DNA of 40,662 nt from Cytophagaceae bacterium (GTDB taxonomy: Bacteria > Bacteroidota > Bacteroidia > Flavobacteriales > Flavobacteriaceae), in assembly GCA_002712765.1 (NCBI GenBank), contig PAUP01000041.1:1-40662 (forward strand), written 5' to 3'. Within the stretch, counting starts at the first letter, position 1, and every line of letters starts with the position of its first letter. Positions 35,465 through 40,662 of this stretch are shown piece by piece. The notes beneath the pieces were generated by a model that was given only the letters and a program-made list of their open reading frames with translations, was not told the origin of the DNA and did no database searches. Both the position numbers and the translations under genes were made by a program.

Positions 35465-35782
35465 TTATAAATCACTAATAAAATCTACACACTGCTCAAG
35501 GATCTTTTCAAATTGAGCACGCAACCTGCTATTTCCGTGTTTTAATTCTTCTTCGTAGGCGATAGCGAGTTCATAAGCTTGTTCGAGACTTAATATGCCC
35601 AGTTTGTGTTTGATTTTGTGTACGTCTTCGGCCGCTTTCGCGAAAGCGGAATCACGCATATGACCTTGGTATATCTTGATTTCTTCGGGCAACTCTTCTT
35701 TAACCACTGCGATTAACTTGTCCTGAAATGCAGCATCTCCTCCTGATAATTCGATGATGTAGTTTAAACTTGGTCGTTCCAT
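35465..35782 (-). CDS. Free-standing Hpt phosphotransfer protein
   Basis: A 105-residue four-helix protein. The Hpt signature is VHKIKHKLGIL, with phospho-accepting H55 and the usual basic residues after it, preceded by SGGDAAFQDKLIAVVKEE, the typical first helices. Residues 46-50, just nine before His55, are AFAKA and are encoded by the 14-bp palindrome. Hpt proteins carry phosphate between two receiver domains; since neither kinase in the operon is a hybrid, the donor receiver is probably the response regulator cut by the right window edge, and the acceptor the LytTR regulator. One base separates it from the kinase gene upstream. Confidence 0.9.
   Translation of the reverse strand: MERPSLNYIIELSGGDAAFQDKLIAVVKEELPEEIKIYQGHMRDSAFAKAAEDVHKIKHKLGILSLEQAYELAIAYEEELKHGNSRLRAQFEKILEQCVDFISDL
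35634..35647. repeat. 14-bp palindrome copy 8
   Basis: Perfect GCTTTCGCGAAAGC in the minus-strand Hpt gene. On that strand it too reads Ala-Phe-Ala-Lys-Ala and is followed by GG. Confidence 0.95.
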
Positions 35783-35783
35783 A

Positions 35784-36938
35784 TTAAAGCGTATCTGGTA
35801 AGGTAAAAAAGAAACGAGTGCCTACACCCTCCTCACTTTCAAGCCATATGTTACCCCCGTAAAAATGCACTATTTTTTTTACGATAGACAATCCTATACC
35901 CGTACTAGTCGAATTGTTCTCTAACTTCTGAAAAATCTCAAAAATTTTATTAAAGTAGGAAGGGTTGATTCCCTTACCATTATCTGACACTATAAAATGA
36001 CCCTCGCCTCCATCGTTTTCAAATTGTATCTCTATATGCCCCTGAGGCTTGTCTAAATTGACTATGGCGTTGGTTAGAAGATTTTGAAACAGTTGCTGTA
36101 TTTTAAAGCGATCTGCGGTGATGGTGGGTAACTTTTGAACCTCTACGCTTATGTGGTGGGGAGGTCGCAATACCCCCACAATTTCATCGAGCAAAAGGTT
36201 CAAATCTATAGGCCGTTGTTTACTCAAGTCTCTATCTATAGAAGAGTAATGCAGTATCCCGGTAATCAAGGCTTCCATTTTCTCAAGATGCTTCCCAATA
36301 TGATCTATTTCCTGCACTCCTTTGGCCCCTAAAGCCTCTTTGTAATCTTCTTTTAACCAGCTCAATAGGGCCTCAATACTACGCAGGGGCGATTTCAAAT
36401 CATGAGAAACCATATGGGCATAATCACTGAGCTCTTGATTTTGCGCCTCCAAATCTTTAAGTAAATTTTCCTGTTCTTTAAATGCGTTACAGGCTTTGAG
36501 ATGCACACAAAACTTATCAATAACGGGTTGGATTTGTGCCATATCCCTACTAGAAATATTGTCCTTTTTGGAATACAAAAACAAATATCCCTGTTCTTTA
36601 AGTGAAAATATAGCTAGTCTTCCTTCTTCTAAGGTAATAGGTGTCAATTCTTGCAAGTGGTCAAAGCTTTTCAAGATAAGGTGATCGTTTATGTCATCCA
36701 ACATCTCAAAATCTTTTATCAATACCCTAGGTTGTGGTTTATTGCCAATAGGTATGGCATAAGTGGTTAGAAGTTGGGCATCCTGCTTTTCAATAATCCA
36801 GGCCGCATTCAAATTTTTGCGTTTGAGTAATAAGGTCAAAAATAAGTCACAACTTTTCTTGTATTCGAGAGTTTGGCCTATTGCCATACCATACTCGTGC
36901 AGCTGTAAAATATCAAGAATATGATGCTCTGTTTTCAT
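35784..36938 (-). CDS. Sensor histidine kinase (GAF-like sensor, HisKA, HATPase)
   Basis: A 384-residue soluble kinase, no membrane helix. Residues about 10-150 look like a GAF-type sensor. The dimerisation helix has H179 in MVSHDLKSPLRS, and the ATPase domain shows the N box (QQLFQNLLTNAIVN), G1 (SDNGKGI) and G2 (TGIGLSIVKK). There is no receiver domain. Its start overlaps the stop of the FIST gene by one base, so it is the natural partner of that protein, as NosP and NahK are coded together in other bacteria. It shares its kinase core closely with the kinase at 38037. Confidence 0.93.
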   Translation of the reverse strand: MKTEHHILDILQLHEYGMAIGQTLEYKKSCDLFLTLLLKRKNLNAAWIIEKQDAQLLTTYAIPIGNKPQPRVLIKDFEMLDDINDHLILKSFDHLQELTPITLEEGRLAIFSLKEQGYLFLYSKKDNISSRDMAQIQPVIDKFCVHLKACNAFKEQENLLKDLEAQNQELSDYAHMVSHDLKSPLRSIEALLSWLKEDYKEALGAKGVQEIDHIGKHLEKMEALITGILHYSSIDRDLSKQRPIDLNLLLDEIVGVLRPPHHISVEVQKLPTITADRFKIQQLFQNLLTNAIVNLDKPQGHIEIQFENDGGEGHFIVSDNGKGINPSYFNKIFEIFQKLENNSTSTGIGLSIVKKIVHFYGGNIWLESEEGVGTRFFFTLPDTL

Positions 36939-38035
36939 TATTCGAACAAACCTACTACGGTAGTTTTATTATAAAATTCTAAAAAACCTTCTCCATAGGA
37001 AGAAATCTCACCTAAGGTAAGTGCACCTCCTATTGAAACCTCAGGAAATGCCTCTTTAATCGTTGAAGTTATTGCTTTTAATTCACGGTCAAAATCTTCT
37101 TCTAAAAACAAAATCCTAGAGATACAATCTATGATTATTGCCTTTTTTGGAGCACTCGCCTGGGTAACGCTGTCATAGGTCGCCGTGCGCGCTGCCTCTA
37201 TTAAGGATGTCGTATTACCGTGTAAAATATCGACCAGCATATTGTCTTCTAATTCACCTACACACACCAACTCCTGTTGCTCGTTGAGCATTAAAGGATC
37301 CCTTACGACACACTCAGCATCTTCTTTTAATATTCCAAATGGGTACCCCTTGGCAATATCAAAGAAATTATCATCTGTAAACACTCGACCAGAATGAGTT
37401 TCTACGATTTGTCTATACACCTCAAAAGGATTCTTCCAATTGATCTCTTTTATGATATTACCATCGGCTTTTGTGACTATAAATGGACCTCCTACTTTTT
37501 TCCAGCCATGTCTTACCCCTATTCTCGATGCCATCTTAAGAATAGCTACTACGGCTGCATCTTTAAAAATACCTTCGTTAGTAAAGACACAAGGCTTTTG
37601 TTCTAGACTAAGACTTCCAGCTCCTCCCCCCAAATAGTTGGTTTGCATGCCGTATTTGATATACAGCGCGCTGAGATAGTTAGAAATATTTGAGGTTAAC
37701 CCATCCACATAGGTAAATAGACTGTAGTCGTTATTGGGGTTAAAATCAAAATCAGGAATATCAAATACGGCCGTACTAATACCTTTTATTACAAATAGTG
37801 ACTCCAGATTATCTAGCGTATTTATTACTATACCCTTATCCAAAATGGTATTACCATGTATCACTTTTGGAAAAAGCCCTCCCATAAATGGAATACCTGC
37901 CTCCTTTAAGGCCTTAACCAAGTGCTCAAGATCAATCTCGGTGTGTTCTGCGATAGTAATGAGTGCCGCTTTGTCTTTGACATGACTAGATATGGCGGTC
38001 ACTATATCGGTTATGGTGGTCTTTGTAATGAGCAT
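36938..38035 (-). CDS. FIST-domain protein (NosP-like candidate NO sensor)
   Basis: A 365-residue protein of the FIST family: FIST_N over about 20-215 (GIPFMGGLFPKVIHG, YSLFTYVDGLTSN, NYLGGGAGSLSLEQKPCVFT) and FIST_C over about 225-345 (FFDIAKGYPFGI, the CVGELEDNMLVDIL segment, and SIGGALTLGEISSYGEGFLEFYNKT at the end). FIST proteins bind small ligands; NosP proteins are FIST hemoproteins that sense nitric oxide and control a co-encoded kinase. I cannot confirm heme binding from the sequence. It sits between two kinases in the same operon as an H-NOX, with gaps of 1 bp upstream and a 1-bp overlap downstream. Confidence 0.87.
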   Translation of the reverse strand: MLITKTTITDIVTAISSHVKDKAALITIAEHTEIDLEHLVKALKEAGIPFMGGLFPKVIHGNTILDKGIVINTLDNLESLFVIKGISTAVFDIPDFDFNPNNDYSLFTYVDGLTSNISNYLSALYIKYGMQTNYLGGGAGSLSLEQKPCVFTNEGIFKDAAVVAILKMASRIGVRHGWKKVGGPFIVTKADGNIIKEINWKNPFEVYRQIVETHSGRVFTDDNFFDIAKGYPFGILKEDAECVVRDPLMLNEQQELVCVGELEDNMLVDILHGNTTSLIEAARTATYDSVTQASAPKKAIIIDCISRILFLEEDFDRELKAITSTIKEAFPEVSIGGALTLGEISSYGEGFLEFYNKTTVVGLFE

Positions 38036-38036
38036 A

Positions 38037-40010
38037 TTATTTTTTTAGGGTAAAATAAAACGTAGTTCCTTCACCTGGCGTACTATCAAGCCATATATCA
38101 CCTCCGTGCATTTCGACAATTTTTTTTACGATAGAAAGACCAATCCCGGTAGAGTCTTTGTGTTTATTTAGCGATTGAAATATTTTAAAAACCTTATCGT
38201 GGTACTCCTTCTCAATGCCAATACCATTATCACGAACCCAAAAGGTAAATGTTTGATCATTTTGAGTCCAATCAATTTCGATCAAACCTCGGGCTTTGTC
38301 GCAATAGCGTATCGCATTACTTAATAAATTCTGAAACAATTGCTGAATCTTAACTCGGTCTGCCATTAAAACAGGCATGGGCTTTTTTAGTGTAATCTCG
38401 ATATGATCTGGGCAGTGAAGTAAGGTTTGTATGTCTTCTAGCACTTGGTTGAGATCAACTTCGGATTTTGCTGTAGATTCGCCTAAACTAGAAAAACGCA
38501 AGACATCCGAGATAAGTTGCTCCATTTTTTCTAAAGTAATCTCTATCATAGCTAGATGCTCTAGAGTCTGCGTATCTAGTTGCTCCTGATTGTCGTCTTT
38601 TATCCAATTTACCAAGGCGTTGATACTACGCAGCGGGCTTTTGAGATCGTGAGAAACCACATGAGCATACTCCTCCAATTCATCATTACTCTTCTCCAAT
38701 TTTTTAAGGAGTTGTTCTTTTTGAATTTCTAGCGTTTTAAGATCTGTAATATCCAGATGAATCCCGATAGAACCTACTACTTGCCCATTTATATTATAAT
38801 TAGGAGCACCGCTTATAAGCCAATGTCGCAGTTCTCCTGTCTTGGTACGTCCTGTGACTTCATAAGAATTTGACTCACCTTTTAATCTATTTTGATTCTC
38901 TTGTGACAGCTTCACTCGAGATTCTGGGGTGAGCAGTAGTTCTTTACCCTTTTTTCCAAGGAGCTCTTTCTCGCTATAGCCCGATATGAGTTCAAAGCTT
39001 TGATTGACCATTTGGATCTCATCTTCCGTATTTACCTCGATAAGTCCCAAATTCATATTGGCTATGATTCTACTGTATTTTTCGCGTTCTGCTTCTATGC
39101 TTTCGCGAAATTTTCTACGCACCGTAACATCTCGATATGTCCATAAATGACCCTTATACACGCCGTCTTCCAACATGGGAATAAAGTCTCGCTCTAGTAT
39201 ACGACCGTCTTTTAAGATGAGTTCATCGGCCAGAACCTGTTGTTTTTTTCGCGTAAGCGTATGTATTCTATCTACAAATGCGTTTGGATCTTGAAATAGG
39301 TGTTTACTGTTTTCGGCAGCGTTTTTACAGTTTTGACCAATAAGCTGGTCTGGGGTGGCTTGAATCTCGAAAAAATCACAAAACCTTTGATTGGCTATGA
39401 CAATATTGCGGTCTTCGTCTTCTAAAAGAACACCGCTCTCCAAATTTGAAATGAGCGCAGACAATCTATTCTCTGAATCAATCAGCCTTTGCTCTGCGGC
39501 TTTTTCCTTTGTAATATCTCTTACGATGCCTTGGGCTGCAATAGGCCGGCCCTCTTCGTCATAAATCATACTGGCATTAATATGAACCAGTCTCACATCC
39601 CCATTGGCCACGATAATGTCGACAAAAAAATCTGTAATTGCGCCTTGCTCAAAGAGTACGTTGAATCCTTCGGCCACTTTATCTTGTCCATTGGGATGCA
39701 CAAGGCTCATCAAGTTAATCTCATCGGTTAATGTATAGCCCAAAAGTGTCTCGGCCGCCTCATTCATTTTAAGGACATCACCACTAAGGTTCATCACAAC
39801 ATAGGCATCGACAATGTTTTCAAATACACCCTCGAGCTCTGAGGTGGTTTGTTTTATAAGGCTTTCCAGCTTGGCGTTAGTAACTTTGAGCTCTTGAGAT
39901 TTTAGATAGAGCTCTCTAGATTTGTCTTCTAGAATGCGTTCGGCCTCTTTTCTGGCAGCCTTTTCGCGAGCAAGCGCTCGCATGTACATTTGGATTTGGG
40001 GGTCATTCAT
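38037..40010 (-). CDS. Multi-PAS sensor histidine kinase (HnoK-like partner of H-NOX)
   Basis: A 657-residue cytoplasmic kinase. An N-terminal coiled coil (1-58, rich in Glu/Lys) is followed by three PAS domains (about 60-180, 180-305, 310-430; for example VFENIVDAYVVMNLSGDVL and IIANMNLGLIEVNTEDEI), the HisKA helix with H454 (VVSHDLKSPLRS), then HATPase motifs IQQLFQNLLSNAIRY, DNGIGI and TGIGLSIVKK. No receiver domain is present. The first codons overlap the H-NOX stop by 8 bp, which makes it the probable direct target: H-NOX proteins inhibit their partner kinase when NO binds. A 12-bp palindrome copy lies between PAS2 and PAS3 and here is read in another frame (Phe-Arg-Glu-Ser). Confidence 0.92.
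   Translation of the reverse strand: MNDPQIQMYMRALAREKAARKEAERILEDKSRELYLKSQELKVTNAKLESLIKQTTSELEGVFENIVDAYVVMNLSGDVLKMNEAAETLLGYTLTDEINLMSLVHPNGQDKVAEGFNVLFEQGAITDFFVDIIVANGDVRLVHINASMIYDEEGRPIAAQGIVRDITKEKAAEQRLIDSENRLSALISNLESGVLLEDEDRNIVIANQRFCDFFEIQATPDQLIGQNCKNAAENSKHLFQDPNAFVDRIHTLTRKKQQVLADELILKDGRILERDFIPMLEDGVYKGHLWTYRDVTVRRKFRESIEAEREKYSRIIANMNLGLIEVNTEDEIQMVNQSFELISGYSEKELLGKKGKELLLTPESRVKLSQENQNRLKGESNSYEVTGRTKTGELRHWLISGAPNYNINGQVVGSIGIHLDITDLKTLEIQKEQLLKKLEKSNDELEEYAHVVSHDLKSPLRSINALVNWIKDDNQEQLDTQTLEHLAMIEITLEKMEQLISDVLRFSSLGESTAKSEVDLNQVLEDIQTLLHCPDHIEITLKKPMPVLMADRVKIQQLFQNLLSNAIRYCDKARGLIEIDWTQNDQTFTFWVRDNGIGIEKEYHDKVFKIFQSLNKHKDSTGIGLSIVKKIVEMHGGDIWLDSTPGEGTTFYFTLKK
39099..39110. 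repeat. 12-bp form of the palindrome (GCTTTCGCGAAA)
   Basis: Lies in the PAS kinase gene; here the frame gives Lys-Phe-Arg-Glu-Ser, the only intragenic copy not read as AFAKA, and the last two bases of the palindrome are changed. Confidence 0.7.
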
Positions 40011-40545
40011 CTATACGAATACTGAATTTAACCTCAGTACCATCTTGTTTTAATTTTTCTACTAATATAGTCGCTTTGGTGTCAAAATGTGCAAAGGTTT
40101 TGTTCATTAATCCGCGGCCAAAGGCATACATCGCTCTGCTCGATCGGTAAAACATCACCAAGCTAGACGCTGTTTTTGCTTCTACGGTAAAGGTAGGCAA
40201 TTCTGCATCTGGATATATCTTTCTCACCTCGACATGAATGTGATTCTCGATAGAAGATAACATCTCGATGGGATCTTTATATTGTTTGAGAAAGCTGCTG
40301 TAGTTTTGCTCAATGACACTAAAAAAGTGCTCGCCGTAGACCAGTAGTAACTCATCTGTGGTCAGATCGGTTTCTTCACTCAAATTAGTCAATAGACTCA
40401 ACATCTCTGCAAAACTGTAGGTACCTACTGCCGTATACACACCATTTGAAGGCAAGTCCGATTCGTTTACGATAGCATCTACCATTTCTAAACCAAACTT
40501 TTCTTCAACCAAATCGAGAAACTCGGTAAATACTATTCCTTTCAT
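40003..40545 (-). CDS. H-NOX (heme nitric oxide/oxygen binding) sensor
   Basis: A 180-residue stand-alone H-NOX domain of full length, homologous to the heme domain of soluble guanylate cyclase. The proximal heme ligand is H104 in HIHVEVRKIYPDAELP, and the propionate-binding YxSxR motif is Y133-R-S135-S-R137. Five residues after R137 is Phe142; in O2-binding homologues this place is a Tyr, so the protein is expected to favour NO over O2 (inference from remembered alignment). The N terminus MKGIVFTEFLDLVEEKFG is typical. The start codon overlaps the stop of the upstream response regulator (TAATG), and the stop overlaps the PAS kinase start by 8 bp. It probably changes kinase activity when NO binds. 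Confidence 0.94.
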   Translation of the reverse strand: MKGIVFTEFLDLVEEKFGLEMVDAIVNESDLPSNGVYTAVGTYSFAEMLSLLTNLSEETDLTTDELLLVYGEHFFSVIEQNYSSFLKQYKDPIEMLSSIENHIHVEVRKIYPDAELPTFTVEAKTASSLVMFYRSSRAMYAFGRGLMNKTFAHFDTKATILVEKLKQDGTEVKFSIRIDE

Positions 40546-40662
40546 TAGGCTTTAATTAATTCGTTCATACTCCAATATTGCAGGGCAGTGCTAATTTTCT
40601 GGACATAATGATCATACTTCAAGGGTTTGATGATATACCCAGCTATCCCTATTTCATAACAG
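40545..40662 (-). CDS. Response-regulator receiver domain, C-terminal end (partial)
   Basis: The last 38 residues of a protein that enters from the right edge: GIAGYIIKPLKYDHYVQKIS, then a short tail. The KP pair with its preceding hydrophobic residues is the conserved Lys loop of receiver domains, and the chain ends soon after the last receiver helix, so no output domain follows it. This suggests a single-domain (CheY/Spo0F-like) regulator that passes phosphate to the Hpt protein, though a domain before the receiver cannot be excluded. The TAA shares one base with the H-NOX ATG. Confidence 0.8.
   Translation of the reverse strand, partial: CYEIGIAGYIIKPLKYDHYVQKISTALQYWSMNELIKA

Noticed and set aside
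1807-35647. Interpretation of the palindrome as rho-independent terminators or a CRISPR array
   Set aside because: Most copies are inside genes, there is no loop or T-run, and the spacing is kilobases rather than tens of bases.
1807-35647. Interpretation of the palindrome as classical parS
   Set aside because: parS is a different 16-mer (TGTTTCACGTGAAACA type), and its copies cluster near the origin; the core here (TTTCGCGAAA) shares only the TTTC/GAAA ends.

Overview
The window comes from a member of the Bacteroidota, almost certainly a marine Flavobacteriaceae-type genome. The evidence is: C-terminal type IX secretion (T9SS) sorting domains on three proteins (ends at 105, 8789 and 31974); SusC/D-era lipoproteins with FG-GAP/ASPIC repeats; a transketolase split into two genes; Bacteroidetes-type promoters (TTG, about 20 bp, TAnnTTTG) in front of tRNA-Lys and transketolase; and modest GC content. 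I cannot name the genus.

Layout. Positions 1-17.6 kb are mostly housekeeping and secreted proteins: the tail of a T9SS cargo gene, a TerB-like protein, YaaA, a TPR membrane protein, a uracil-DNA glycosylase-family protein, a 1095-residue FG-GAP/ASPIC lipoprotein, a T9SS protein with two P-domains and HYR modules, an M14 zinc carboxypeptidase lipoprotein, a Nudix hydrolase divergent from pyrE, an SRPBCC protein, split transketolase, an outer-membrane barrel, an FKBP-like lipoprotein with calcium-binding repeats, an S4 RNA-binding protein, a phosphoribosyltransferase, shikimate kinase and tRNA-Lys(UUU).

Positions 17.9-31.2 kb look like an envelope or exopolysaccharide locus: mannose-6-phosphate isomerase, a polyprenyl-phosphate-type GT2, a 12-TM-class membrane protein of the PTPS-related/GT-C kind translationally coupled to a lipoprotein and a GH5-like glycosidase, a GT4 glycosyltransferase, a small STAS-like protein, a MOP-family flippase preceded by a 44-codon ORF, and a TPR plus outer-membrane beta-barrel protein. 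The set of functions (GT4, flippase, periplasmic hydrolase, TPR-barrel exporter) recalls Pel-type secretion systems without being an evident Pel homologue. A 783-bp gene-free and possibly decayed stretch follows, then a large T9SS protein.

Positions 34.7-40.66 kb form one tightly packed minus-strand signalling operon: response-regulator receiver (cut by the window edge), H-NOX heme-NO sensor, PAS histidine kinase, FIST-domain protein (the family that includes the NO sensor NosP), a second histidine kinase, a free Hpt protein and a LytTR-type response regulator. This is the most interesting system: two potential NO-sensing families wired into a phosphorelay whose every module is a separate protein, ending in a DNA-binding regulator rather than a c-di-GMP enzyme.

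Across the whole window a perfect 14-bp palindrome, GCTTTCGCGAAAGC, recurs seven times (plus two 12-bp versions). Six copies lie inside unrelated genes, and all six are read in the same frame as Ala-Phe-Ala-Lys-Ala. Chance cannot explain this; the function of the motif is unknown to me.
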